From Acidobacteriota bacterium (GTDB taxonomy: Bacteria > Acidobacteriota > Thermoanaerobaculia > Multivoradales > Multivoraceae), in NCBI GenBank assembly GCA_003388555.1, contig QQVD01000068.1:62001-126000 (forward strand): a stretch of 64,000 nt of DNA, in the 5' to 3' direction. Under the pieces are notes generated by a model. That model saw only the letters and a program-made list of their open reading frames with translations. It was not told the origin of the DNA and searched no databases. Shown piece by piece: positions 9,617-18,468 of the stretch (its first letter is position 1; the number at the start of each line of letters is the position of its first letter). Made by a program: the position numbers and the translations under genes.

Positions 9617-10165
9617 ATGCCCGCATCTCCGAGACCCCTCGAGCGCCCTGAAGGACGCTCACCAGACGATGACGGCCGCGACCTCGCCGCCACCGACGGA
9701 GGCGGCGCCGCGGCGTCGACCGCAGCGATGGTCGAGGGGCGCGGCGAGGGCATCCTCACCCTGCGCCGCAGTCCCGACTGCCGGGGCTGGAACGGCATCC
9801 GCTACAAGGCCGGCATGGCCCGGCAGAACGTCGGGTCGACCCGGTTGTCGATGAACGTCGCCACCATCCCGCCCGGCGCCGTCGCCGCCGCCCACGTCCA
9901 CGTCGACTTCGAGCTGATGCTCTACATCCTGCGCGGCAAGGTGCGTCACTACTACGGCGCCGACCTCGACAAGGTGCTCGACAACGAAGCGGGCGACTTC
10001 ATCTACATCGAACCCGGAGTGCCGCACGAAGTGCACAACCTCTCGCACGATGAAGACGTCGTCGCGGTGGTCGCCCGCTCCGACGCCGACGAGTGGCAGA
10101 ACATCGTCGCCTACGAAGCTCCCGAATCGAGGCCCGGCGGGAGCGGAGGGGAGGAGAGATCTTGA
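9617..10165 (+). CDS. Cupin-domain protein
   Basis: 182 aa, ATG preceded by AAGGAG. Residues 1-60 are a disordered Pro/Asp/Ala-rich leader. The rest is one double-stranded beta-helix cupin with motif 1 PPGAVAAAHVHVDFE (metal ligands His, His, Glu) and motif 2 around EPGVPHEVHNL. Proteins of this type bind a metal and act as small-molecule dioxygenases, isomerases or sensors; which applies here cannot be told. Probably cotranscribed with the SDR gene upstream, so a joint catabolic step is a reasonable guess only. Confidence 0.8.
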   Translation: MPASPRPLERPEGRSPDDDGRDLAATDGGGAAASTAAMVEGRGEGILTLRRSPDCRGWNGIRYKAGMARQNVGSTRLSMNVATIPPGAVAAAHVHVDFELMLYILRGKVRHYYGADLDKVLDNEAGDFIYIEPGVPHEVHNLSHDEDVVAVVARSDADEWQNIVAYEAPESRPGGSGGEERS

Positions 10166-10253
10166 ATCGGCAACAGACTCGGCAGATCGACTCTCGCCGA
10201 CGGTCGCCGCCCCACTCCCTGGCTACAGCCTCGCTGCCATTCCTCGAGCGAAG

Positions 10254-13163
10254 ATGAACGACCCCTCCGTCCAGCGCCCGATGCCAGGCCCCCTGCCGAG
10301 CGGCCTGCTGCTGGCGGAGCGCTTCCGCATCGAGACCACGGTCGGCCGTGGTGCCGACGGAGTCGTCTACCGCGCCCTCGATCTCAGCCTCGACGAGCCG
10401 GTGGCGCTCAAGTCACTGCACGCCGAGGCGCACCCCGACGGGAGACTGGACAGGCTGCGTCGCGAGTTGCAGCTGGCGCGCCGGGTCTCCCACCCCAACG
10501 TCTGCCGCCTGCACGACCTCGTCACCACCACACACGACGGACAGACCCTGGTGCTGCTGTCGATGGAGCTGCTCTCGGGCGAGACTCTGCGCAGTCTCCT
10601 CGAACAGCGCCGAAGGCTGGGAGTCGACGAGAGCCTCGACATCGTCCGCCAGGTCGCCGCCGGGCTCGATGCGGCGCACGCCGCCGGCGTCGTGCACGGT
10701 GACCTCAGCGCCCGCAACGTCTTCCTCGAGGAAGACTCGAGCGCGCCGCGCCGGGTGGTCATCACCGACTTCGGCCTGGCACGCTCGATCCGTCCGAGCC
10801 TCTCGGGCGACCCGACCGGCAGTGTTTGGGAAAGCACCGACGAGGAGCTCGCCGAGACGCTCACCGAGGAGATCGCCGGCACCCCGGCGTACATGGCGCC
10901 GGAGCTGCTGCGGGGCAGACCGGCGAGCGTCGCCTCGGACGTCTACGCCCTCGGCGTGCTCGCGTACGAGATGCGCTCGGGCAGCCTCCCCTTCCGGGGC
11001 TCGACGCCGTTCGAGACCGCGCTGCAACGTCTGGTCGCCGACCCGCCACCGCTGCAGGCCGGAGCCGACGACGAGGTCTGGCGCTCGGCGATCGCCAGTG
11101 CCATGGCGCGCGAGCCGGAGCGGCGACCATCGAGCGCCGGCCAGTTCGCGCGCGCTCTCGAGCCCGCGGACGGCGTCGGCGGCTCCGGCCGAGCCCTGTT
11201 CGCCAACCGCACGCCGAAGCGCCGCGCCGCGATCCGGCTGGCAGCCGCCCTCGCTCTGCTCGCCCTGTTCTCCCTGATCGTCGCCCTGTTCTCCGTCGTC
11301 CTGCTCGACGACTCGGCGCCACCACCCGAACGCCGGCCGATGGAGCGGGGCGCAGCCGGCGACGTCACCCCCGGCGCTGCGGCTCCGCAGGGGCCGTTCG
11401 CCAACGAGGCGGAGTCCCGCCTCGCCGTGCTGCCGTTCGGCCACGACGATTCGGGCAGTGCCAGCTTCCTCGCCTACGGGCTCAGCCAGGCGGTGCAGCG
11501 CAGGCTCGCCGAGCTGCCTCGGGTCGGCGTGTTGTCGCCAGCCAGCGCCGAGGTCCTCGCCGCCCAGCTGGCCAGCGGCGGCGCCGGGTCCGTCAGGTCG
11601 GTCGCACACGGTCTCGGCCTGCGCTTCGTCGTCGAGGGTACGGTCTCCGCCGTGCCGTCGGCGGCATCGGCTGCCGGCACCGACGCCGGTGGCGACCTCG
11701 AGGCCGGTGACGAGATCGAGGTGCGGGTCTCCCTCCTCGACCTGGAGCTCGACCGCCGACTCGACGCACCGCTCCTGCGCGCGCCGGCGGCCACGGCCTT
11801 CGACCTGCAGGGCGACATCGCCGAGCAGGTGGCGACGTGGATCCGGCCGCAGACCGGGCCCGCAACAGCCGAACGGCGGCTCGACGGGGGCCCGGGCACC
11901 GACGACCTCCAGGCCTTCCGGAGCTTCGCTCGAGGGCACCAGCTCTTCCATTCGACCTACGGCGTCGGCGGCCTCGCCCAGCGCCGCGAAGGACTCTCAC
12001 GCGCCCGGCGGCTGTTCGTCGACGCGACACAGCACGACGAGGACTTCGCCGAGGCCTGGGCGTGGGCCGCCCTGTGCGACGTCAGCGTCGCCCTGCTGCC
12101 GGCGGCCGGTCGACCCGATCTGCTCACCACGGCGCTGGAGCTGGCGGAGCGTGCCCTGGCCCTCGATCCGGAGCTCGGCGAAGCGCACGCGGTGGTGGGC
12201 TTCGTCACCGGTTCGCGGGGTGACCTGATCACCGCCGAGGAGGCGTTCCGGCGCGCCCTCGCCGCGCGGCCGGGATCGGCGCTGGTGCGGGCCCTGCGCG
12301 CCCAGCTGCTCGAGCAGGCCCATCTCTGGGAGCTCGCTGCCGAGGAGTCGGCGCGGGCGGCCCAGCTCGACCCCTACAACCCGATCCTGCTCCAGCTCGC
12401 CGCCGGGTCGTTCCTCGTCCTGCGCGACTGGGAGCGGGCCGACCAGGCCTACAGGATCGCCATCGAGCGCTTCCCGGAGGTGCCGATCTTCTACGGCGGG
12501 CTCGCCGCCAACCTCTACTACTGGACCGGCGATCCGGCCGCCGCCCGCGAGGTGCTCGACGGCGCTCCCGGCGAACCCCGCGGCGACTACCTGAGCGCCT
12601 GGTTCCTGATGATCGAGCGTGAGTGGGAGCGGGCGATCGAGGAGCTGGAGGCGATTCCCGAACCGGTCTGGGACGCCGAGTTGTACCAGCCGCGGGCGCT
12701 GCTCGTCGGCTACTGCCTGCAGCAGCTCGGCAGGGAACGCGAGGCGACCGACGAGCTGGCTGAAGCCGAGTCGGTGGTGCGACAGGCGGCCCGCGAGCGC
12801 GCCGACTGGCGATTCGACGCTTCGCTCGCCGGCATCCACGCCCTGCAGGGGCGTCGACAGGAGGCGCACGCCGACCTCAGGCGGCTGGCAGACACGACGT
12901 CGATCTACGAGCAGCCGATCGAGAACCCCTCTCTCGCCCAGTCGGTCGCCTGGGTGCACGTCCTCATCGGCGAGCCCGACGTCGCGGTCTCGCTGCTCGA
13001 TCGACTCTTCGACGGGCCGGCGAACATCTCGCGTCAAGCGCTCACCTCCGACCCGCGCTGGTCCGGACTGCAGCAGCGGGACGACTTCCGGGAGCTGCTC
13101 GAGAAGGCCGATGCCGCGGAGCGTCGCTACGGCCTCGAGCTGGGGTCTCCAGGACCCCGTTGA
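10254..13163 (+). CDS. Serine/threonine protein kinase with TolB-like and TPR regions
   Basis: 969 aa from ATG 10254; the open frame extends upstream but would overlap the cupin gene. Kinase domain about 22-290: glycine loop GRGADGVVY, VALK lysine near 53, catalytic loop HGDLSARN near 148, DFG near 173, GTPAYMAPE near 209. One membrane helix follows (about 322-350), then a TolB/FlgO-like domain (RLAVLPF, about 385-520) and TPR-type helical repeats to the end. The catalytic loop has HGD instead of HRD and SARN instead of KPxN, resembling tyrosine kinase loops. Likely a membrane-anchored sensor kinase with the C-terminal part outside. Confidence 0.88.
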   Translation: MNDPSVQRPMPGPLPSGLLLAERFRIETTVGRGADGVVYRALDLSLDEPVALKSLHAEAHPDGRLDRLRRELQLARRVSHPNVCRLHDLVTTTHDGQTLVLLSMELLSGETLRSLLEQRRRLGVDESLDIVRQVAAGLDAAHAAGVVHGDLSARNVFLEEDSSAPRRVVITDFGLARSIRPSLSGDPTGSVWESTDEELAETLTEEIAGTPAYMAPELLRGRPASVASDVYALGVLAYEMRSGSLPFRGSTPFETALQRLVADPPPLQAGADDEVWRSAIASAMAREPERRPSSAGQFARALEPADGVGGSGRALFANRTPKRRAAIRLAAALALLALFSLIVALFSVVLLDDSAPPPERRPMERGAAGDVTPGAAAPQGPFANEAESRLAVLPFGHDDSGSASFLAYGLSQAVQRRLAELPRVGVLSPASAEVLAAQLASGGAGSVRSVAHGLGLRFVVEGTVSAVPSAASAAGTDAGGDLEAGDEIEVRVSLLDLELDRRLDAPLLRAPAATAFDLQGDIAEQVATWIRPQTGPATAERRLDGGPGTDDLQAFRSFARGHQLFHSTYGVGGLAQRREGLSRARRLFVDATQHDEDFAEAWAWAALCDVSVALLPAAGRPDLLTTALELAERALALDPELGEAHAVVGFVTGSRGDLITAEEAFRRALAARPGSALVRALRAQLLEQAHLWELAAEESARAAQLDPYNPILLQLAAGSFLVLRDWERADQAYRIAIERFPEVPIFYGGLAANLYYWTGDPAAAREVLDGAPGEPRGDYLSAWFLMIEREWERAIEELEAIPEPVWDAELYQPRALLVGYCLQQLGREREATDELAEAESVVRQAARERADWRFDASLAGIHALQGRRQEAHADLRRLADTTSIYEQPIENPSLAQSVAWVHVLIGEPDVAVSLLDRLFDGPANISRQALTSDPRWSGLQQRDDFRELLEKADAAERRYGLELGSPGPR

Positions 13164-13318
13164 GGACCCTCGCCATCGTCCACCAGGCACTGCTGCCGTC
13201 GGGCGGCGTCGAAGGTCCCGGCCGGGGCACGCTCCGGCTGTGATGTGATCGAAGACGGGCCGAGGTCCGCCGAGTTCCCGCGGCACGGCCAGGGCCCGAC
13301 GAGACTGGAAGGAGCCGT

Positions 13319-13633
13319 ATGAGTCAGCAGAAGAAGAAGGAAGAGCCCGCCGACAGGGTGCTGCGCCTCGAGCGGGTGCACAAGAAGCTCACCCGCTACC
13401 GGGGCTGGGACTACGACGACGATCTCGAGGCGCTGGTGCGCACCTATGAGTTCCCCTCGTTCCCCGCCGCCATCCGATTCGTCGCCTATGTCGCCGAGCT
13501 GGCGGAGCTGGCGCAGCACCACCCCGACATCGACATCCGCTACAGCAGGGTGAAGATGGCGCTCTCCACCCACGATGCTGGTGGCATCACCGACAAGGAC
13601 TTCGATCTCATCGACCAGATCGATCAGCGCTGA
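13319..13633 (+). CDS. phhB: Pterin-4a-carbinolamine dehydratase
   Basis: 104-aa protein of the PCD/DCoH family, which dehydrates 4a-hydroxytetrahydropterin. The full signature is visible: HHPDI (residues about 66-70), then Y..VKM.LSTHDAGGIT. ATG 13319 follows GGAAGGAG. The N-terminus is Lys/Glu-rich. No aromatic amino acid hydroxylase is nearby, so it may serve a distant partner. Its last 10 bases overlap the convergent phosphopantetheinyl transferase gene. Confidence 0.9.
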   Translation: MSQQKKKEEPADRVLRLERVHKKLTRYRGWDYDDDLEALVRTYEFPSFPAAIRFVAYVAELAELAQHHPDIDIRYSRVKMALSTHDAGGITDKDFDLIDQIDQR

Positions 13634-14433
13634 TCCGGCGGCGCCAGGTCCGTCGCGTCGCGCAGCCGCGTCGCCTCCTCGTCGAGGTAGGGCTCGGGTC
13701 GGGAGTCGAGCGTGCCTCGGAGGCTGGGCAGACAGAGCGCCGCCCGGTAGTGCGCGCCGACGTCGAGCTCGACGAAGCTCCACGCCTGCGGCCGGTCGCC
13801 GGGCATCTCGGTGCGCAGCAGGCGCGGCCCGGCCGGTTGCCCGGGGGGACCTCCCTCGCTGCGGCCCGCCTCCGCCAGCGCCACGGAGAAGCGTCTCGAC
13901 GAGAAGGTGAGCCCGGTGCCCCAGGACTTGAGGTACGCCTCCTTGAGCGTCCAGAGGCGGTAGAAGATGTCGGTCTGCCGACCTGGCGGCGCGGCGAGGA
14001 AGAAGGCCGCCTCGTCCTCGGCGAAGAAGCGTCTCGCCAGACGCTCCAGCCTCCGCTCCGGCGCCGCCCGTTCGACATCGATGCCCAGTCGGCCCCCCCA
14101 GCACGCAGCGCCCACCACCACCAGGGCGATGTCGGCGGAGTGCGACACGTTGAAGCTCAGCGTGCCGCCGGGCAGCGAGGGCTTGCCGTGCTCACCGGTG
14201 ACCAGCTTCACGGCGCCCGGCGCACAGCCGAGACGGCGCGCCAAGATGCGACGCAGTGCAGCGCGAGTGCGCACGAACTGACGACGCGGAGCCGGGACGA
14301 CGAAGCGCTCGGCGCGGTTCCGCTCGGCTGCACTGAGCAGGCCGACGTCGGCGTCGGTGCCTTCGGCCGCCAGGTCGACCCTCCACAGCTCGAGCCAGGC
14401 GTCGTCGGGGACGCGGCGACGCGACGCGCTCAC
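13624..14433 (-). CDS. Sfp-type 4'-phosphopantetheinyl transferase (PfaE candidate)
   Basis: Transfers phosphopantetheine from CoA to carrier-protein serines. 269 aa, GTG start at 14433, 10 bp after the oleD stop, so the two are probably cotranscribed. Family motifs: GEHGKPSLPGG, FNVSHSADIAL, the Mg-binding LGIDVE, and FFAEDEAAFF...LWTLKEAYLKSWG. The double-length Sfp form, unlike AcpS, activates secondary-metabolite carriers. It is the only transferase in the window, and pairing with oleD suggests that it activates the three ACP domains of PfaA 25 kb away. That link is inference. Confidence 0.92.
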   Translation of the reverse strand: MSASRRRVPDDAWLELWRVDLAAEGTDADVGLLSAAERNRAERFVVPAPRRQFVRTRAALRRILARRLGCAPGAVKLVTGEHGKPSLPGGTLSFNVSHSADIALVVVGAACWGGRLGIDVERAAPERRLERLARRFFAEDEAAFFLAAPPGRQTDIFYRLWTLKEAYLKSWGTGLTFSSRRFSVALAEAGRSEGGPPGQPAGPRLLRTEMPGDRPQAWSFVELDVGAHYRAALCLPSLRGTLDSRPEPYLDEEATRLRDATDLAPPDQR

Positions 14434-14443
14434 CGGGCTCGCC

Positions 14444-15496
14444 TCACCGTCCGTCCGCCGGCTGCGCGCCGGCCGCCTGCTGGCGCCGCAACCGCGTCAG
14501 CTCCTCGAGGCCGTCGGCGACGCTCCGTCGCGGCCGGTAGCCGAGCTCGCGCCGGGCGCTTTCGATCGAGAACCAGTGCGAGGTCGCCAGCTCGCGAACC
14601 ACCCAGCGGGTCAGTGGCGGCTCCCGTTCGAGGCGCAGGAGGGCCCAGACGACCTCGAGGGCCGCGGCGAGCGCCGTGGCGACCGGGACCGGGAGGCTCC
14701 GGCGTACCGGACCGAGACCCTGACTCGCCAGCATGCCGTCGATCATCTCCCAGGTCGCGATCGTCTCCCCCGAGGTGACGAAGTAGGCGCTGCCGGCGAG
14801 CTGCGGACGCTCGACGAGCGCACGCCAGGCCGCCACGTGCGACTCGACCGCGTCTTCGATGTGGGTCGGCGAGATCCGCGGCCGACCGGGCGCGGCGCCG
14901 ATCCTCGCCAGGCGCCCGGCGCGCGCCCTGGCGACGATGCGCGGCATCAGGTTGGTGTCCCCGGGACCCCAGATCAGGTGGGGGCGCAGCGCCACCGCCG
15001 CGACTCCTGCCCCGGCGGCGTGCTGCAGCAGCCAATGTTCGGCGAGCGCCTTGCTGCGCGGATAGTGCGCATGGTGCTCGAGGACGAGCGGCGCCTCCGC
15101 CTCGTCGACGCCCTCGAGGTCTTCGCCACGGAAGGCGACGCTGGGCGTCGAGGTGTGGACAAGCCTCGGCACTCCGGCTTCGGCACAGGCGGAGAGCACC
15201 TGCCGGGTGCCGATCAGGTTGGTGCGCTCGTAGTCCCGCCAGCGCCCCCAGGCGCCGGTGCGTGCGGCGACGTGGAAGACCACGTCGCAGCCCTGCGCCG
15301 CCTCGCGCAACGCCGCCTCGGCGTCGGCGCTTCCCAGGTCGACGGTGCACTGCTCGATCCCGAGGGACTCGAGCCGCGGCGACCGACTGCGGGAACAGGA
15401 GCGCACCTGGTGGCCGAGATCGAGCAGCCGGCGGGCCAGGGCACCTCCGAGAAAGCCGGTGGCGCCGGTCACCAGTGCCCGGCTCGGCGGCGTCAT
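14444..15496 (-). CDS. oleD: OleD-like NAD(P)-dependent 2-alkyl-3-oxoalkanoate reductase
   Basis: 350-aa extended SDR/3-beta-HSD family protein. NAD motif TGATGFLG (10-17), STPSVAFRGED, catalytic Tyr145/Lys149 (YPRSK) and LRPHLIWGPGD followed by RARAGRLARIG. As I recall the family, STPSV.F.GED and HLIWGPGD are shared with OleD of Shewanella and Xanthomonas, which reduces the 2-alkyl-3-keto acid made by OleA. It stands apart from the oleABC genes by 10 kb but on the same strand, directly before the phosphopantetheinyl transferase. A sterol-dehydrogenase-like role is the main alternative. Confidence 0.82.
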   Translation of the reverse strand: MTPPSRALVTGATGFLGGALARRLLDLGHQVRSCSRSRSPRLESLGIEQCTVDLGSADAEAALREAAQGCDVVFHVAARTGAWGRWRDYERTNLIGTRQVLSACAEAGVPRLVHTSTPSVAFRGEDLEGVDEAEAPLVLEHHAHYPRSKALAEHWLLQHAAGAGVAAVALRPHLIWGPGDTNLMPRIVARARAGRLARIGAAPGRPRISPTHIEDAVESHVAAWRALVERPQLAGSAYFVTSGETIATWEMIDGMLASQGLGPVRRSLPVPVATALAAALEVVWALLRLEREPPLTRWVVRELATSHWFSIESARRELGYRPRRSVADGLEELTRLRRQQAAGAQPADGR

Positions 15497-15527
15497 CCGG
15501 CAGCCCCGTCCGGAGTCGTTCGAGCGC

Positions 15528-18242
15528 TCACTCCGCTTCCGCCAGGCGCGACAGCAGGCCCTGGACCAGGATCATCTCGGCACCCCGACGTGGCGCCTCG
15601 ATGAAGAGGAGGAAGCCCTCGTCGTCGACGTCGAAGGAACGCCCCTCGCTGCCGTGGCGGTAGAAATCCAGCTCGAAGAGCTGCTGCGGGGCGGAGATCG
15701 GGGGATCCGACTCGGGTCGCAGCTCGACACTCCAGATCGAGTCGTCTCGGCGGTAGAAGATCCTCTCGCCATCGCGCGAGAAGACCGGCTGGTTGCCGCC
15801 ACCGACCGAGACCTGCCAGCGGGAGCGCGCCGGCTCTCCCTCGGGTCGGAACTCCTGCAGGAAGACCTCTGGAAGGTCCGCCTCCTCGGCGGCGAAGACC
15901 AGCCAGCGTCCGTCGGGCGAGATGTCTCCATTGCCCTCCGCGGCGGCGGTGCGCACCAGCGGCGTCTCGGCGCCGGTGGCGAGCTCGTAGGCATACAGAT
16001 CGGCGCCGGTCGACGGGTCCGTGGCGTTGAAGAGCAGGAAGCGCCCGTCCGGCGACCAGTCCTCGACGAACAGTACCCGCGTGCCGGTGGTCAGCGGCGT
16101 TGCCGGTTCTCCGGCCTCGAGCTCGATACGGAAGAGGTTCAGGCCGCCCTCGGGAGCGCCCTCGGAGGTCGGTCGGCTCGACGAGAAGGCCACGGAGCGC
16201 CCGTCCGGGCTCCACACCGGCGACATGTCCAGCTTGGAGTGCTCGGTGATCTCCCGCAGAACACCCGCCTCGTCGAGCAGCCAGATGTCCAGCAGATCCT
16301 CGAGGCTGACCAAGGCCCGCCCGTCGACCGGCGACAGTCGCGCCGAGAGGTACGGCTGCTCGGGCAGCGCGAGCGGCTCGAGCCGGCCTTCGAAGTCGAC
16401 CCTTGCTGCGGTGCGGCCCCGTCCGCTGTTGCCGGTGACCGGCACGTAGACGAAGCTGCCGTCGAGCCCGAAGGCGTACTGCACCGGCACCGAACCCGGG
16501 CTCGCCAGGTTCGGCTCGTCGAGCGTCCGCACGTCGTCGCCGAGCTGCAGCGTCTCGAGATCCAGCGGGCCGTACGACAGCCTGCCCTTGCGTGCGAAGA
16601 CCAGGTGCCCGCTCGGCAGGTAGCGTGGTCGGATGGCGCCGCGGACCAGCTCGCCGCGCTCGCCGGACTCGAAGTCGTAGACCATCACCCGGGCGAGGTC
16701 GACGTCCTGCCCGAAGACGCTGCTGTAGACGATCGCCCGTCCTCCCGGCAGGAGCTGGGGGTGCGCGTGACCGAGCTCGCCGGTCGGCGCGTCGAGGGGG
16801 ATCACCTCCTCGACATCGCCCCCAGCGGCCGCCACCGCCTGCATGCCGACGCCGAACTCGGACCAGTAGTAGATGCGGTCGTCCTGACCCCACGCGCCGC
16901 CGAGCGGCAGCGTCGCCCGGGCGATCTCGATCGGCTGTTGCGTGCTGCCCGGCGTCGCCCGGACCCGCTTCAACTTGCCGCCCGGGAGGGTGAAGAAGCC
17001 GATCCACTCGCCGTCGGGAGAGAAGAAGGGCTGGCGGGCGTTGCGCGTGCCGGGGATCTGCTCGGTCTGCAGCGATTCGTTGCTGCGCCGCACCAGGTGC
17101 CGGGCGCCGTCGATCTCCGCCACCCACACCAGCAGCGACCCGTCGGGAGAGAGGGCGAGGGTGTGATCGAAGGCTCCCGGGATCGGCAGTGGCGCCCAGT
17201 CCGGCAGGCTCATCGGGATGCGCCGCAGCTCCGCCGCTGGCGCCGCCGCCCGGTCGCCGAGCCCCCAGGCGACGAGCCCGAGCAGCGCGACCGCCGCCAC
17301 CGCGGCGAGGCCCACGGCGAGGCGCCGCACGCCACTCGTTCGGGGCCGTGTCACCACCGCAGGCATCGAACCGGTGGTGAGCATCGCCAGCGGCCTGAGG
17401 CGCTCGATCAGCTCGGTGGCGCTTTCGAGGCGACGCTCAGGGTCCTTCTCGAGCAGGTCTTCGATCACCTCGGAGAGCGGCTCCGGAATGGTCTCGATGC
17501 GCTCGCGCACCGGCTGCGGCTGGGTGCGCAGGATGGCTGCGATCCAGTCCGCCTGGGTGTCGCCGTCGAACGCCTTGACGCCGCTCGCCGCCTCGTAGAG
17601 CACGGCGCCGAACGAGAAGAGATCGGAGCGGCCGTCGAGGGTCTTGCCCTGCAGCTGCTCGGGCGACATGTACTGGACCGTGCCGAGCACCGTGCCGACG
17701 CTGGTCAGGGTGCCCGACGCCAGCAGATCCTCGACGTCGAGGTCCGAGGAGCCGCGCTCGCCGCGCCGGGTCGACTTGGCGACGCCGAAGTCGAGCAGCT
17801 TGGGCCCGGCCTCGGTCAGCATGATGTTGGCCGGCTTGAGATCGCGGTGCACCAGGCCGGCCCTGTGGGCGTGCGCCAGCGCCGCGGCGATCCCCAGCCC
17901 GACCTCAACCACCTGCTGCGGCGGCAGTGCGCCGGCCCGCAGGCGCTCCTCGAGGTTCTCACCCTCGAGATACTCCATCACCAGGTAGATCTGGTCGTCG
18001 ACGTCGAGCACGTCGTAGAGCGCGCAGATGTTGGGGTGCGAGAGCTGCGAGATCGCGCGCGCCTCGCGCTCGAAGCGCAGCCGCTTCTCCTGGTTCGTCT
18101 CGGCCGGCGGCAGGCGCTTGATGGCCACCGAGCGTTCGAGCTTCTGGTCGACGGCCCGATAGACCTCGCCCATGCCGCCGCCGCCGAGCAGGGCGAGAAC
18201 GCGGTAGCGCTGCTTGAGGAGTGTGCCGACCTGCAGGGTCAT
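15528..18242 (-). CDS. Serine/threonine protein kinase with C-terminal TolB-like beta-propeller
   Basis: 904 aa from ATG 18242 (MTLQVGTLLKQRYRV); the frame is open further upstream but the added residues look non-coding. PknB-type kinase domain about 10-285: GGGGMGEVY, VAIKRL, HRDLKPANIML, DFGVAKS, GTVQYMSPEQL. A single membrane helix (about 310-335) is followed by about 550 residues of PD40/WD40-like blades (repeated LSPDGS, FSPDGEWIGF, WSPDGRSVAF, ISPDGRWLVF). Thus a cytosolic kinase with an extracytoplasmic propeller sensor. It ends 31 bp before the oleD start on the same strand. Confidence 0.92.
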   Translation of the reverse strand: MTLQVGTLLKQRYRVLALLGGGGMGEVYRAVDQKLERSVAIKRLPPAETNQEKRLRFEREARAISQLSHPNICALYDVLDVDDQIYLVMEYLEGENLEERLRAGALPPQQVVEVGLGIAAALAHAHRAGLVHRDLKPANIMLTEAGPKLLDFGVAKSTRRGERGSSDLDVEDLLASGTLTSVGTVLGTVQYMSPEQLQGKTLDGRSDLFSFGAVLYEAASGVKAFDGDTQADWIAAILRTQPQPVRERIETIPEPLSEVIEDLLEKDPERRLESATELIERLRPLAMLTTGSMPAVVTRPRTSGVRRLAVGLAAVAAVALLGLVAWGLGDRAAAPAAELRRIPMSLPDWAPLPIPGAFDHTLALSPDGSLLVWVAEIDGARHLVRRSNESLQTEQIPGTRNARQPFFSPDGEWIGFFTLPGGKLKRVRATPGSTQQPIEIARATLPLGGAWGQDDRIYYWSEFGVGMQAVAAAGGDVEEVIPLDAPTGELGHAHPQLLPGGRAIVYSSVFGQDVDLARVMVYDFESGERGELVRGAIRPRYLPSGHLVFARKGRLSYGPLDLETLQLGDDVRTLDEPNLASPGSVPVQYAFGLDGSFVYVPVTGNSGRGRTAARVDFEGRLEPLALPEQPYLSARLSPVDGRALVSLEDLLDIWLLDEAGVLREITEHSKLDMSPVWSPDGRSVAFSSSRPTSEGAPEGGLNLFRIELEAGEPATPLTTGTRVLFVEDWSPDGRFLLFNATDPSTGADLYAYELATGAETPLVRTAAAEGNGDISPDGRWLVFAAEEADLPEVFLQEFRPEGEPARSRWQVSVGGGNQPVFSRDGERIFYRRDDSIWSVELRPESDPPISAPQQLFELDFYRHGSEGRSFDVDDEGFLLFIEAPRRGAEMILVQGLLSRLAEAE

Positions 18243-18468
18243 CGATCGTCGTCTCGTTCGGGAGGCGATGGCGTCAACGGGCAGCACCGCGCAGGTCGGC
18301 GCGGAGGGAGGCTTGCCGCGCGCCCGGATCGCGTCGATCCGCCGCCCGGGCGGCGCCACTCGGGCACCGGGACCTGCGGCGCGCGAGCTCGGCGGTGTCG
18401 CAGCGCCGCGCGCCGGCCGCGGTCGCCGGAGCGTTCGAGCCTCGCCGAGACGACTCGGCGACGCCGGG

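Noticed and set aside
10050-10253. N-terminal extension of the kinase-TPR gene
   Set aside because: It would overlap the cupin gene by more than 100 bp and its codons lack the usual third-position bias.
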